A stretch of DNA of 64,000 nt from Rhynchopus sp. YZ270_cl-10. Lineage: Eukaryota; Euglenozoa; Diplonemea; Diplonemida; Diplonemidae. The stretch spans positions 2,418,001 through 2,482,000 of the forward strand of contig OZ037833.1 in NCBI GenBank assembly GCA_964035575.1. Reading direction: 5' to 3'. The number at the start of each line of letters is the position of its first letter. Position 1 is the first letter of the stretch. Of the stretch, positions 1-11,299 are shown piece by piece. The notes beneath the pieces were generated by a model. It was not told where the DNA came from, did no database searches, and saw only the letters and a list, made by a program, of their open reading frames with translations. A program made the translations under genes and the position numbers.

Positions 1-5
1 TTTTT

Positions 6-37
6 GAAAGATGTCTGCACGAGAGGTTTCATCTTTC
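6..37 (+). repeat. Class A stem-loop cassette
   Basis: GAAAGATG at 6-13 pairs with CATCTTTC at 30-37 around the family loop (GCACGAGAGG). The inner stem is weak in this copy. Confidence 0.55.
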
Positions 38-252
38 AAGTTTTTTTTTTTTTTTCATCTGTTTTTGCCAGCCCCTCCGCTACGTTTTCAGATTTTTTTT
101 GAGTTCTGTTGCGGGTGTTTTTTTTCACCCTGCGCCAGTGAGTCTTATCCAGGGATTCAGATTTCAAAATAGGGGGTCAGCTGTTTTTGTGCCCAAAAAA
201 TTTTCAGCACTGCTGACCAGGTACATTGGGAACATAGGGAACTGTATTTTTT

Positions 253-460
253 TTTGCGAAGAAAAAAAAAAATCAAACAAATGGCGCCGCAGGCGAAAAA
301 AAATATAGGGTACAGTGTAAAAATCTAGCTTTTTACAGCACAGAGTCACACATCGAATCCTTTTTTGCGGAGCAAAAAAGGAAATATGGCGCCGCAGGCA
401 AAAAAAAATTGAGGTACAGCCTGGATGGTGCGGTCAGCAACCCAGTTCCCCATGGTACTC
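253..460 (+). repeat. GCAGGCG-palindrome repeat, two copies (family F2)
   Basis: Two adjacent copies contain GGCGCCGCAGGCGAAAAA or a close variant, preceded by a GCGGAGCAAAAAAG-like segment. Related copies lie at 22095-22240 and 51715-51840. The second copy and the 51.7-kb copy share more than 60 near-identical bases, including GGTACAGCCTGGATGGTGCG. Confidence 0.7.
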
Positions 461-475
461 TCGTGGTTCAACCAT

Positions 476-476
<1 letters not shown>

Positions 477-517
<41 letters not shown>
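477..517 (+). repeat. Poly-T tract
   Basis: A run of about 41 T. It is followed closely by the palindrome TCTGTTGCGCCGCAACAGA at about 532-550. Confidence 0.9.
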
Positions 518-518
<1 letters not shown>

Positions 519-730
519 AAAATTTTCAGACTTCTGTTGCGCCGCAACAGAACTTTATACGGTAGCGGAGCCCCTGGTTTTTGCTGAATCATTCTGTTTG
601 GGTAAAGCGAAAATAAGACTGGTCGTCATTATATCAAAAGGACCGGACACCTTTGGTTTATTCTGGTTTTTTCATTACATTTCAGGTCAAGAAAAAATGG
701 TCAGACCAGATGTATTTTCTTTCTTTTTTC

Positions 731-760
731 ATGTGTGTGCACAAGAGGCACATTCATCTT
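731..760 (+). repeat. Class A stem-loop cassette
   Basis: Stem GTGTGC/GCACA(T) around loop ACAAGAG, then TTCATCTTAC. The inner stem differs from the commoner CTAAGC/GCTTAG version but still pairs. Confidence 0.7.
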
Positions 761-1616
761 ACAAGTTTTCATTTTTTCTTTTATATTGTCTCATACTCGG
801 GCTGTTAGCTAATTCACTTCCGCTTCTGGCGAAAATCCGTGGGAAAAAAGTTAGGGAGATATCTAAATGTTCGCTGTTCTCAATCACTTCGATTGTTCAA
901 ATAAAGCGATTTTTTTGGGGTTTTTTATTCACCACCTAAGACCCAAGGGCTGAGAGGTATCTTCAGGGCTTACAAGGCCTATATAAAGCCATTTTTTTTT
1001 TGTCAAGGGTGCTCATCAGAAAAATATGAAAATATGTGCGAATTATTCCAAAAAAACAGCCCTTTTGAGGTGGTTCGGCAAAAAATTCCCGCCTGTGGCA
1101 ATCCTAGACCTATTTTCACCCTTTTCTCCGTACAGGGGGCTGAATACCCACTGTTTTTTTTTTCCAGGGAAAACATTTGTTACAGGATGTCGGAATTTTC
1201 CGGAAAATTTTCCAGAATTAGCTGACAGCCTGCATAATCTACCCACACATCTGGAGATGATTCATGCAGTTTGAAACCATCTTTGTTGTCCTTCCCCTCT
1301 TTGGTGGCCTAATTGTGCATATCATTTCTTTTTGAAGCCGCGGTATTTTTCTTCTCTTTAAATTTTTGCTGGGGGTGTGTATTGTATTAAAACCCCCCCA
1401 GTAATGTAGATACTCAGCGAACATCAGTTTTTTTTTTTTTTTTACAAATGCGTGCAGAGTTTATTTTTCGATCCGGTTTTTCAGGCCTCAAGGGGGGTCG
1501 AAAATTTGTCAGCCGGGTCCCCACCTTAGCTCAAGTTGGGGGCCTCCGGCGGAATGTGAGAATTCCGCGGAGTTCGGCACTTCACTGATATTTACACGAG
1601 GCAGACGGGGCATACG

Positions 1617-1810
1617 AATTATCAGTAACCTCAGTACATTTACAAAAGAAACGGCGGTCATGGCACCCATAGGTTCCTGGCGAAGCCACGGTACGCAACA
1701 TTTCAAAAATTTGCGCTTAAAATTACACATTTAACCGCCAAACTATGTCATGGGAAGGGTGGGTTGCAAGCTTGCGCCGCAGGCGCACGGTACGCTACTT
1801 CGGCGCTTGA
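1617..1810 (+). repeat. F1 repeat (CGAAGCCACGGTACGCAACA ... GCGCCGCAGGCGC)
   Basis: Interspersed repeat of about 190 bp with conserved landmarks GGCGAAGCCACGGTACGCAA and, about 110 bp later, GCGCCGCAGGCGCACGGTAC. Other copies are at 2850-3010, 4030-4060 (partial), 6745-6920, 46700-46820 (reverse) and 51480-51640. Confidence 0.75.
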
Positions 1811-2558
1811 CTAATTGAGTCGCGTTCTGGCTGCACTTTGTTCACGAGGCACGAGGCTGAATATGGCCCCATGGCGAGTGTGGGTGCATGCCGGGCCACC
1901 CCCCCTGTAAATTTTTCGGCCCCCGGATTTTTTTTTTCTCCACCCCCTGGACACGTCTGAAAAACCCCCCAAGGGGGGGTCGAACCCCCCCCCCCCCCCC
2001 ACCCCCCCACAAAAAAATCTCTGAATGCGTGGAGCCATATTCATCCATCTTTCAAAATTTACCCCCCCTTTTTCTTTGTATTTAAAACCACCCCCTTGTT
2101 TCAACCCTCCCTGAGGGTTTTCTTTTCAAGATTGACTATTTCATGAGAGGCTTAGGTTCATCTCATGACCATTTTCTCTTTTCTCTGTCCCCCCGCCACT
2201 ACAGGGTACCGGCATTTTTTTATATTATTACTGGCATCAGGGGATATAGGGGGTTTTACCCCCCCTTGTAAAATGTGATTTTTTTGCGTGACAAACGTTT
2301 TTTTTTACCCATCTCGTAACCTCTACAACTCTTTTACGGCTGGGCGGTAGAAAATGAGGTGTTTTTACTTTCTCTTTTAGTGTTGTTGTTTTTAGGGATG
2401 GGGGGGAAAGCAGTTTTCTTTATTTATGTGAAAGGTAGGAAGAGAACTGGCCGAACCACTCCTTTGCAGGGTCGTACCAGCGCCGGGTGAAACAATCCGT
2501 TGTCCTAAGGGGTGGGTGGACAATAGCTACCTGCTGCACAACTCTAACTTTTTTTTTC

Positions 2559-2596
2559 AAGGTACACTGTCACGAGAGGGCTTTGTATTTCAATAT
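2559..2596 (+). repeat. Class E stem-loop cassette (short form)
   Basis: GGTACACTGTCACGAGAGGG is followed by CTTTGTATTTC, so TACA pairs with TGTA around a loop that shares ACGAGAGG with class A. It follows a T-rich tract ending in AAG. Confidence 0.55.
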
Positions 2597-2849
2597 ATTT
2601 TTTTTTTTTTTTTGGTTTTCAGACAGGGTTTCCGCTTATCTTCATGGAAAAATTTTTTTTTCCAAAACCGTGAAGATATGAAGATATGTCCAAAAAGGGG
2701 TCAAAAAAATTTTTTTCGCGCTCCGCGCGAAAAGGTCCGTCCATTTCAGGTAAATACGTGATGACGTGGGATGGTAATGTACATCAAGAACCAAACCAAC
2801 CCTTTTTCTCATGTTTTTTCTACGCCTGCCCTCCCTCAGTATAGGGAGA

Positions 2850-3010
2850 AACGGCGGTCATAATATCAAAACTTTTTGGCGAAGCCACGGTACGCAACAT
2901 TTCAAAAATTGTGACTTAAAATCAACCATTTTTACAGACAAACTATGGTAGAGGGCTGTGGGATTCCGCTCATAAGTTTTGCGCCGCAGGCGCACGGTAC
3001 GCTACTTTTT
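2850..3010 (+). repeat. F1 repeat
   Basis: Second F1 copy, with GGCGAAGCCACGGTACGCAA near 2879 and the palindrome GCGCCGCAGGCGC near 2981, followed by ACGGTACGCTAC. Confidence 0.75.
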
Positions 3011-3215
3011 TTATTTTTGTCGATCCCTTATTCTCACTCTTTGTCAAATGGTGCAAAGATTGAGGGACTTGGGGCACGGTCTGAAACTTTACCTCGCTAT
3101 ATCCTCTTCACAATGATACCAGGAAGGGGATAAGACGCGCTTCGCGCGCGCGCGACGCCCTGCCTCCCCTTTTTTTCTGGGTTTTTTTTTTTTTTTTTTT
3201 TTTTTTTATTCCCCT

Positions 3216-3564
3216 GGGAAATAAAGTATACGAAGGATTTGGCACTTTTAGCGGGATTTTATTTAATGATAATTTCACGCTAAATTTTGGTACATGTAGG
3301 TAGTAGGGCTGGAGGGACCGTCCAGCCTTTTTTAGCCTCCCTCCAGCCTCCTCAATCCCGCCAGCCCCTCAGCGGGCCTATCTAGGGGTCCGCGGGACCC
3401 GGTAGCGCTGGCGGGAGGGTAATGAGAGCTTTTTTTTTTTTTTTTTCACGCTCTTTTTTTTTTTTTTCCCTGAGAGCTTCCTGTGAGGACACATACTCGT
3501 TAGTTATTGCACAATAAATAAGTCACGCTAAAAGTGCCAAATCCTTTCGTATACTTTATTTCCC
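3216..3564. mobile_element. Foldback (MITE-like) element 1
   Basis: About 38 bp at 3216-3253 (GGGAAATAAAGTATACGAAG onward) recur inverted at 3526-3564, with one or two small differences. The 270-bp centre holds T runs and C/T-rich sequence. No transposase is visible. This is a non-autonomous inverted-repeat element; I found no clear target duplication. Confidence 0.65.
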
Positions 3565-3582
3565 GTGAAATAAAATTACGTA

Positions 3583-3744
3583 TTCACCTCCTTTTAGCGG
3601 ATTATTTTGCGATACTTCACTTATTTTTTTCCCAGGCTCGTGCACTCAATTTGCCTCGCTTCGCTCGGCAAATTAAGTAGCCCTCGCCTGGGAAAAAAAT
3701 GCGTGAAGTTATCGCAAAATAAAACCCCGCTAAAAGGAGGTGAA
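3583..3744. mobile_element. Foldback (MITE-like) element 2
   Basis: Arms of about 60 bp: TTCACCTCCTTTTAGCGG starts the left arm and its complement ends the right arm. TA flanks both sides (3581-3582, 3745-3746), fitting a TA target duplication. The centre holds the short palindrome TGCCTCGCTTCGCTCGGCA. It lies 18 bp after element 1 and shares its CGCTAAAAG motif, so the two may be related. Confidence 0.65.
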
Positions 3745-4556
3745 TAAATAGTTATTTTTTTTTTCTCATGAAGATATCTTCATGGGAAAAAACGGGAAAA
3801 TCCCAGATTTTTTTTTTTTTTGAAGATTTTTTGGGTCATATCTTCATAGCGGAAACACTGTTTTCAGAACACTCCACTATATACCCGCCCACCCCTTTTT
3901 GTTCTGGCCAGAGTTTATGTTCACAAAAACAAATGCCCATCCCACCCCCCTCCTCTGGCAGAAAAGGCAGCTTTGTATACTGGTGATCCACAAGCCGTAG
4001 TGGGTGATCAGTGTCCTCAGTATAGGTTCCTGGCGAAGCCGCGGTGCGTAAACATTTCTAAAAAAAAAGATGTTGTCATAAAATGGCACTGTCGTTGGTA
4101 ATTATCGACAGGAAAAAAAATGCCCGTGAAAAATGCTATCAGAGCCAATACTGTATTGCCAGCAATTTTTATTTACATATTCTGGCCGAAAAAAAGGTCA
4201 ACCTGGTGTTCTGCTTTCATCTTCCACACCATTTGGTCGAAGCCCTACCTCCCCTGCCCTTCTCCTTTTATAATTTTATTTTTCAACACTGTCCTGATTT
4301 TTCGCCCATTTTGACACGACCATTTTTACACCCCGGGTTTTCTGAAAAAAGGAGTCAGGCCAGACCCATCTCTTGCCACACTTTTAGGGATGGTTATCTG
4401 TAAGCATCCTGGCCTTTCAAAGGGTATTGACCAGAACCCTTGAGGTGAGTTGACGATCAACAGAAAAAAAAAGGTTTGGTCGGAAGGATAGAGATAGCGA
4501 AGACTGTCTGAATGGCAACTACACTAAACAGAGTATCAAAAAAAAAAAAGAAAAAA

Positions 4557-4602
4557 TAGTGGAACTCATCCTAGGGAGTCTGCACTAATACAACCACGTT
4601 TT
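4557..4602 (+). repeat. Class C stem-loop cassette
   Basis: Outer stem TAGTG/CACTA and inner stem CATCC/GGAGT(G), followed by the class tail TACAACCACGTTTTC. A partial variant (GTCTGAATGGCAACTACACT) lies just before it. Confidence 0.65.
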
Positions 4603-4821
4603 CAAACAGGCTTCGCGCTAACTTTTGGAAAAAAATCTGAAAAATCGTGTTTCGGGACCAAAAAAACGCACCTCAAATAGTTGTGCGTCAGGGGGTGAAA
4701 AAACAGTGTTTTGTGGCATTTCCGAGCCAATCCCGCGCTGTGGTGGGGCATATTCGGGAAAATGGACAAAATTTTAGTGACTTAAATTTTCACAAAATAT
4801 GAACCCATACTCTTAAACAAG

Positions 4822-5623
4822 TGGGGTGGCCCGGGGGCACGGCGTTTTTTTTTTTCAAAAATAAAAAAAATAAAATCACAAAAAATCACAAAAAATCACA
4901 AAAAATCACAAAAAATCACAAAAAAAATAATAGTAAATTATCACGGCAATATAAAAAAAAATCACAAATAATCACAAAAAGTCACAAATAATCACGGCAG
5001 TCAAAAAAAAAATCACAAAAAATCACAAAAAAAATAATAGTAAATTATCACGGCAATATAAAAAAAAATCACAAATAATCACAAAAAGTCACAAATAATC
5101 ACGGCAGTCAAAAAAAAAATCACAAAAAATCACAAAAAAAATAATAGTAAATTATCACGGCAATATAAAAAAAAATCACAAATAATCACAAAAAGTCACA
5201 AATAATCACGGCAGTCAAAAAAAAAATCACAAAAAATCACAAATGATCACCAAAAATCACAACAATAAAAAAAAAATCACAAATAATCACAAATAATCAC
5301 AACAATCAAAAAAAAAAATCACAAAAAATCACAAATAATCACCAAAAAATCACAACAATCAAAAAAATAATCACAAAAAGTCACAAAATAATCACGGCAA
5401 TAAAAAAAAAATCACCAAAAATCACCAAAAATCACAAATAATCACCAAAAATCACAACAATCAAAAAAAAAATCACAAAAAGTCACAAATAATCACGACA
5501 GTAAAAAAAAAATCACAAATAATCACAAATAATCACAAGATTTTTTGTGATTCTGTTGCGACCTCTTGTGATTTTCTCCTAAAAAAAAGAACACAATTTC
5601 AGCCGCGCCCACGGGCCACCCCA
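4822..5623. mobile_element. 802-bp inverted-repeat element with internal satellite
   Basis: The ends are inverted: TGGGGTGGCCCGGGGGCAC on the left, its near-complement ending GGGCCACCCCA on the right. ACAAG is duplicated at 4817-4821 and 5624-5628. The flanks match a second copy of the host repeat at about 5930-6058 in which the junction reads straight through ACAAG (6030-6034), so that copy is an empty site. The interior is almost wholly the AATCACAAA-type satellite. No coding sequence, so non-autonomous. Confidence 0.8.
4870..5545 (+). repeat. AATCACAAA satellite with about 94-bp higher-order unit
   Basis: Short units of the AATCACAAA or AATCACAAATAATCAC type. Three nearly identical higher-order blocks of about 94 bp (roughly 4925-5210) contain AATAATAGTAAATTATCACGG and CGGCAGTCAAAA, followed by degenerate units. 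The + strand is purine-rich with almost no G. Confidence 0.85.
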
Positions 5624-5689
5624 ACAAGGGGCATTTTCAGGTCTGAAAACCCAAATTCAGATGAAATTGTGGTGTTTTGACTGGGAACA

Positions 5690-6500
5690 GGTAGTGCCGC
5701 AGGCGCACGGTACCCAACTTTTTTCTTTTTATTTTTCCCTTTTTTCTGCTTTCTTTTGATTGCACGAGCCGATTGCTCTCCACGGTGGGGTCACATGTGT
5801 GCGCAAAAACACTCTAAAGTACTCTTACTCTGAACGATGAGATTCCTCTGGTTTTAGTAAGGAACCCCCTGTTTGCAAAAAGTGCGTAAATTTCCTGTGG
5901 CTTTTTCCCGCCAAGAGGTCGTTTTGTTGCATTTCCGAACCAATCCCGGATTGTGGTGGGGGATGTACGGAAAAATGGACAAAAATGCAGCGACTTAAAA
6001 TTTGACAAAACATGAGCCCATACTCGTAAACAAGGGTTATTTTCAGGTCTGAAAACCCAACGTACTGAAGAGCTATCGGTAATGTAGTGATGGCGGTGGG
6101 GTTTCAGTGACCACAGAGAAGAGTGAGAAAACCCAGGACGGTTATGGCCTCGGAGGGGGTGTGCCCCATGGCGTCCTAATCAATCTTTATCCGTGAGGGA
6201 GGGGGGATCATCCTCAGGGGGGATGTGGTGCCGTACTCAAAATAAAATGAACTGTACATAAGTACATCGTGTTTAAACATAAAGGAGGGTAGGAACAGGT
6301 AGCGCCGCAGGCGCACGGTACCCAACTTTTTTCTTTTTTTCTTTTCCCTCTTCTCTGCTTTCTTTTGATCGCGCGAGTCGATTGCTCTCCACGGTGGGGT
6401 CACATGTGTGTGTGAAAACACTCTAAAGTACCCTTACTATGAAATATGAGATTCTCTGGTTTTCTTAAGGAACCCCCGGTTTGCAAAAAAAAAACGCACC
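5690..6500 (+). repeat. Direct duplication, spacing about 607 bp
   Basis: The stretch starting TGCCGCAGGCGCACGGTACC near 5694 recurs near 6301. Both continue through GATTGCTCTCCACGGTGGGG, CACTCTAAAGTAC and GGTTTGCAAAA-like sequence for about 200 bp. A third, shorter match follows at about 6888-6990. Confidence 0.75.
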
Positions 6501-6735
6501 ACAAAAATATCCAAAAATCCCGGGACAAAGGACAGAAGTTAGCGCAAAGCCTGTTTTCAAAAAAGAAAGAATTTTTTTTTTGGGGGTGGGGTGGGGCAGG
6601 GGACATTGGTAGTTTGAGATTTTGAAAAAAAAGCCGGTGTGAGCCAAAAAAGCCGGTGTGAGGCAATTTTTTTTTCCCCACGCATTTTTGGCAGAGACCT
6701 CCACAACTCTTTCCCCTCCGCGCCCTTGTCTAACC

Positions 6736-6915
6736 ATATGACATCAAAACTTTTCTGGCGAAGCCACGGTACGCAACATTTCAAAAATTGTGACATAAAA
6801 TCGCACGCTTTTATAGCCAAACTATGGTATAGGTAGCTGTGACTATGGCATAGGGTAGAGCTGTGGGCTACCGCTCGTCATTTTAGCTGCGCCGCAGGCG
6901 CACGGTACGCTACTT
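6736..6915 (+). repeat. F1 repeat
   Basis: Third full F1 copy: GGCGAAGCCACGGTACGCAA near 6757, then GCGCCGCAGGCGCACGGTAC near 6891. It shares the internal CAAACTATGG segment with the 2850 copy. Confidence 0.75.
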
Positions 6916-7852
6916 TTTTATGAGAGTTGCGAACATCTATTTCTTTTGATTGAACGGACCGATTGGTCTTTATGGTGGGGTCACATGCACATAAGAAACC
7001 GCTACAGATGTGGTTGTAGCCTTGTATGAGGAGATAAAATTCAGAAAAAATTTCAAAAATCCGCCTTTTTCTTTTTTTTTTTTTTTTTTTCTCAAAATCC
7101 CACACCGGCACACCGGCATACTAATGTCCCCTGGGGTGGGGGAGAAGCGTAACGATTGCCATAGCATAGTTGACCCCGAAAAGATAAAGTATCGTCACAT
7201 TGGGTATTGTTTTTGCAGGATTGTTTTATTTTTCAACGTTGACAAAAAAAAAATTGGTTTTGTGCGATAGTGATTGAAAGCTGGGAAAAAAAAATGGGGG
7301 AAAAAAAAAAGAACTGTCAGACCATGAGGAAAAGTGTGCTGCCTGTCACCTAAAAACAAAAAAGTCAGTTTCAGGAGTAGAAAAATTCTAAACCCCTGAT
7401 CAAGATTGATGAAAAAGAGGGGGGAAAAAACGAAGAAAAAAAGACAAATATCGCACTTTACGCAAAACCCGTTCAATCAGTCTACATATTATGTCAACCC
7501 GCTCGCAAAGACACCGATGGTACGCCCTGATGCTGTCTTTATTTATTTTATTTTATTTTTTTTTTATAAATGAACGAAACCCATCGTTGATTCTTTTTTT
7601 TTTTTGGAGTGAAAGCATGGCCTCACGATGTATTTTTTTTTCTTCTATTTTTTTGGTCTTTCCCTCAGTTCAGTACTAAAACCAAAACAGCTTTATCAAA
7701 AAATTAAAAAAAATGCCACAGAAAACAAAAGCCCCAGATGGGTACGATGTCAGTATATACCCCACTCTTCACAGTGCGTGACCACACCCCCCCCTCCTTT
7801 TTACCTCCATTCTAGCACTCTTCTTCTCACCTCACCTTCCACGGCAGACTGA

Positions 7853-7961
7853 TCAGGGGGACTACTAGTAGTGTTATTAGGCCAAATGACTAGTGTTTTT
7901 ACAACTAGTTTGATATCATTAGTCGAGTGAGCAACTAGTTCCACTAGGTAGTACCCCCTGA
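7853..7961. mobile_element. 109-bp MITE-like element
   Basis: Inverted ends TCAGGGGGACTACTAG and CTAGGTAGTACCCCCTGA. The centre is rich in ACTAGT palindromes. It lies about 260 bp before the start of the 8222 gene. No clear target duplication. Confidence 0.55.
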
Positions 7962-8163
7962 CTAGTCGTCGTGTCCAAGGCTGTCCCCTTATACCCCATC
8001 TACGAAGAACATTTATTCGAGTGGCATTGTACCTATTTCCCCCACAGCAGTTCCAATCACGCTGAAAGTAGCTTCCCCTCCCCTTTTCCATCAAGTTTAT
8101 CCTCCCTCCTCATCCTTCCCCCTTACAAAACCTTACAAAAACACCCACTCCCACCACATCTAC

Positions 8164-8165
8164 AG
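8164..8165 (+). promoter_or_regulatory. Predicted trans-splice acceptor AG
   Basis: A C/T-rich leader ends in CATCTACAG, 57 nt before the ATG at 8222. A second pyrimidine stretch lies between this AG and the ATG. Confidence 0.45.
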
Positions 8166-8221
8166 GATACTAAAAAAACACCCACCTTTTTTTCTCTCTC
8201 CTTTACCTTTTTTACAACACA

Positions 8222-8896
8222 ATGTGCTCTTCCATGTACAGCAAGCCCTCCACCATGCAGACCTACAAGGCGTACGGTCTGGGGCGTATCAGCAAGATGG
8301 AGCTGGAATGCACGCTGAAGAACCTGGGAATGTCGCTTGCCCCGAGAGGACTGCACCTTGAGGGTGAGGATGGGCGGTTCAACGCTTTTGTGAACTGCCA
8401 CCCTTCGGTTGATGCTGGCACTGTCAAGCAGCGTTTGAGAAGCATTGGTGCCAGGCACGTTAAGACACTTGACAGCTACAACGCGCCCACCGAAAGCAAG
8501 AAGGGAAACGTTCTGCTGCTTATCGTGGTGGCCTATGATGAGACTATGAGCACAGAGGAAATGCTGCTTCAGGTGGAGGGGATTGAGACGTTCACCATGG
8601 AATACATCAAGACACAGACAGGGCGTCAGCCGAAGTCGGTCTGCGCATACAACCATGCAGGCACTATGTGCAAATTCGGGATCGAAATGCAGAACGCAGA
8701 CGACGCAAACGCCGTCCTCGCAGCCGGTCTCTTCGACGCTCTCTGGTACAACAGAACTCTGATGTACTCCCTCCAGAAGACCAAGAAGCAGATCCACTAC
8801 AAGACCGTCACCCCCGAAGTCCCACCGCCAGTCGCCACCCCGCAGGCAGTCGAGATCCCGGAAGACATCCAGCTCCTTCTGGCCCAGTGTGCTTGA
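8222..8896 (+). CDS. Unrecognised 224-residue protein
   Basis: I do not recognise this protein. The start is the first ATG after a C/T-rich leader and is followed by in-frame codons with strong G/C in third positions, like the other well-supported genes. There is no signal peptide or membrane span. The middle (about residues 90-110) has a hydrophobic strand GNVLLLIVVAYDE followed by helix-like TEEMLLQVEG. About residues 135-185 (SVCAYNHAGTMCKFGIEMQN onward, ending near SLQKTKKQ) could be a second alpha/beta unit. The last 30 residues are Pro/Val-rich. The alternating strand and helix pattern could suit two RRM-like folds, but no RNP motif is obvious, so this is only a weak guess. Confidence 0.75.
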   Translation: MCSSMYSKPSTMQTYKAYGLGRISKMELECTLKNLGMSLAPRGLHLEGEDGRFNAFVNCHPSVDAGTVKQRLRSIGARHVKTLDSYNAPTESKKGNVLLLIVVAYDETMSTEEMLLQVEGIETFTMEYIKTQTGRQPKSVCAYNHAGTMCKFGIEMQNADDANAVLAAGLFDALWYNRTLMYSLQKTKKQIHYKTVTPEVPPPVATPQAVEIPEDIQLLLAQCA

Positions 8897-9165
8897 AGGA
8901 GAGAAGAAAAAAAAAAAGATATGAGAAAGAAAATAAGAAGGTGGTAAGTATTTTTTTCCCAATGTATCCGTTTTTTTTTAGATGTGATGGGATTTCTCCT
9001 TGAGGTTTTTCATTCGTCTTCTGAAAAAAAAAATGCCGGTATTTTTTTTTCTCCATTTCCCTCCCCCTCCCCAAAAAAAAAAATCCACAAAAAAGATAAA
9101 CGTTTCTTAAGATACAGTTTCTGTTCTTCATTTTTCGACAAAAAAAAGTTAACAAAACTTTGGTT

Positions 9166-9166
<1 letters not shown>

Positions 9167-9197
<31 letters not shown>
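9167..9197 (+). repeat. Poly-A tract
   Basis: Uninterrupted run of 31 A. No reverse-transcribed gene precedes it, so it is listed only as a homopolymer. Confidence 0.9.
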
Positions 9198-9199
<2 letters not shown>

Positions 9200-10193
9200 T
9201 TACTCTCCCCTCGCCTGCTGGTGGTACATCGTCGATGTTACCTCCTGCCAGGCAATGTGGTCCTTTCCTTTGATAGGTATACAGTAAAAAAAACCAAAGT
9301 GTTTGCGAAATACTTAGTTTCTTTTTTGTGTATTCTAACGAAGGAAAAATGCCACACCGCTTCGTTGTCTCGGTGGAGACAAAGAAAAAAAGAGTTCTGG
9401 GTTTATTCCCTGTTCTTCTGTTCCTTTGTACTCTGCTCAGATAACTCGCACCCCCCTATAAAAGCAAATTCCCAATTTTATTTTTTCCCCATTTGGCTAC
9501 GTTCTGGTTCTGTATTTTTTGTTTTTTTTTTTTTTCGTACCGAGTGTTTTTTTGAAAAGCGATAGCGGCATTTTTAAAAGATCTGTTTCAAGTTCAAAGT
9601 GTAAACAAGGATTTAAAAAAAAAAAAAGTGGGATCGTAAAGTTTTGAATGAATAACGCTATGTGAACTGTTGCCTGTCTTTTGTGTAGGGTCACTGATGC
9701 ACTTTTTTTATTGGTTTTGCTTATTAGCCCTGGAGGCTTGTATGGATTGCTGAGAAAAAATCGTTGTTTTTCAGATTCACCCTAGATAAATCAATTCAGT
9801 CACTTTCATGGCGTTGTTCGGTAATTTCGATGCTTTGCTTTGTCCATTTTTTTCTTCTTCTTATTCTTGTCCAAACTGGAGCAGAAAATTCAAATTTGGG
9901 CTTGTCTGGTTGATATGTACCTGGACTCAGAGGTTATTTCACCGTTTCGGTCGTGCCTGTTGCAGTCAGCCTGACAAATCTATATTTTCGAATTTTTTTT
10001 CATTGAACGTCTTTTACTTTTTTCCACAACAGTGTTGCGTAATTTTGTTGTTCAAAGTTTAAAAAGTGATGTTTGGATGAATGTGCCCCATAGGTTCATT
10101 GCATCCATCTTTTCTTAGAGAATTAGACAAAAATATGCACACCCTTTTCAATGGTATTTTTTTTTTTTCGTGTAGATTTTGACATAAGTTGTT

Positions 10194-10293
10194 CAAACAA
10201 ACAAACAAACAAACAAACAAACAAACAAACAAACAAACAAACAAACAAACAAACAAACAAACAAACAAACAAACAAACAAACAAACAAACAAA
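10194..10293 (+). repeat. CAAA microsatellite
   Basis: About 25 perfect copies of the tetramer. It creates spurious open frames on both strands. Confidence 0.95.
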
Positions 10294-11252
10294 ACTGTGA
10301 AGGAATCTACTTTCTGTTCAGGGCAAGGGGCTTGCGCATGTCTCTTGAAGTGCACAGGCCCCTCCGTTGAGCATGAAGCTTTACTCTTACACAGGCAAAA
10401 TCGTCATTGTCGAAGAGACAGCACAAAAGAAAAAAATGGAGATTGTAAACACACAAATTCCAATTTTTTTCAAATCAAACAAAAACAAAAAAAAGATCAA
10501 AAAAAAAACCCCCCCACCCCCACTCCCATATCAAAAGGCCATCACAGTGACCCAAACAGAAGGGGTCCAGAAACAGCAGAAAACATTTGTTTGAAGCAGC
10601 TTCTTGGTGGTTGTGGGATTTTTTTTTTTTTTTTTTTATTCTTTCGTTTTTTTTTTCCGTTTTTGTCCCTCTTTTCAACCCTTTTTTTTGGGGGGAATTT
10701 TCTCTTTAATACCCTCCCAACATCCATTTTTCACTAATACCCCATGGGGATGAACGAGAATGGGTACGGGAATTGGGGATTAGAGTCAACCCGTCCCCTT
10801 TTTTTTAGCTTTTTATTTTTATTTTTATTTTTATTTTTATCCACGCTTTATTTTTGTTGTAACCCCGCTCACACACATGTAAGGTGAGACCAGCAGCCGT
10901 TTGTAGCATCACCTTCTCAAGCTATGTAAACACACTACCTTAGAAAGGTAAGGGAACAGGACAGTACAGAGAGGCGAGACCCCCCTATCATCTAGGGGAA
11001 ATTTCCACTGCAAAATGCTTCAACGCAACAAAACGAACAACAACAAAAGAGACACAAGTAACTTTTTATTTTTTTCTAGTGCGATCCGCTGATCTACGGT
11101 GCAGTGTTTGCATTGAAAACTTTCACTTTCTCTGTTGTATTGTCCCCTCCTTAGTGCATCAAACCGTGGGTAGGCCCCCTTACAATCGTGTATTCGCCAT
11201 TTTTTTTTTTTTCTTTTCTTTTCTCTGGCGAGAAAAATTGGTGAAAAATAAA

Positions 11253-11299
11253 TAGTGAAGCACACTCTAGGGTGGCTACACTAATACAACCAAGTTTTC
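11253..11299 (+). repeat. Class C stem-loop cassette
   Basis: TAGTG pairs with CACTA, with CTAGGG in the inner loop region, followed by ATACAACCAAGTTTTC. Confidence 0.6.

Larger units (their letters stand above)
1..8221. other. Gene-free, repeat-rich region
   Basis: No convincing coding sequence on either strand. It holds long homopolymer T runs, C runs near 1981-2010, copies of a repeat family with the palindrome GCGCCGCAGGCGC, two small foldback elements (3216-3744), a satellite array inside an inverted-repeat element (4822-5623), a direct duplication of about 607 bp spacing (5690-6500) and several stem-loop cassettes. The open frames here are short and low in complexity. Confidence 0.7.

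Noticed and set aside
4870-5545. CRISPR-like appearance of regularly spaced repeats
   Set aside because: Units are variants of one A-rich satellite without unique spacers; the genome is eukaryotic.
8123-8962. 279-codon minus-strand frame over the 8222 gene
   Set aside because: Antisense shadow of GC-rich coding sequence; the + strand frame has the leader, start context and better protein character.
9113-9125. TACAGTTTCTGTT, resembling the 3' end of euglenozoan spliced leaders
   Set aside because: Match is short, lacks the final ATTG plus GT splice donor, and no snRNA-like body follows.
10059-10737. Open frames rich in NKQT or CLFV repeats
   Set aside because: Produced by the CAAA microsatellite.
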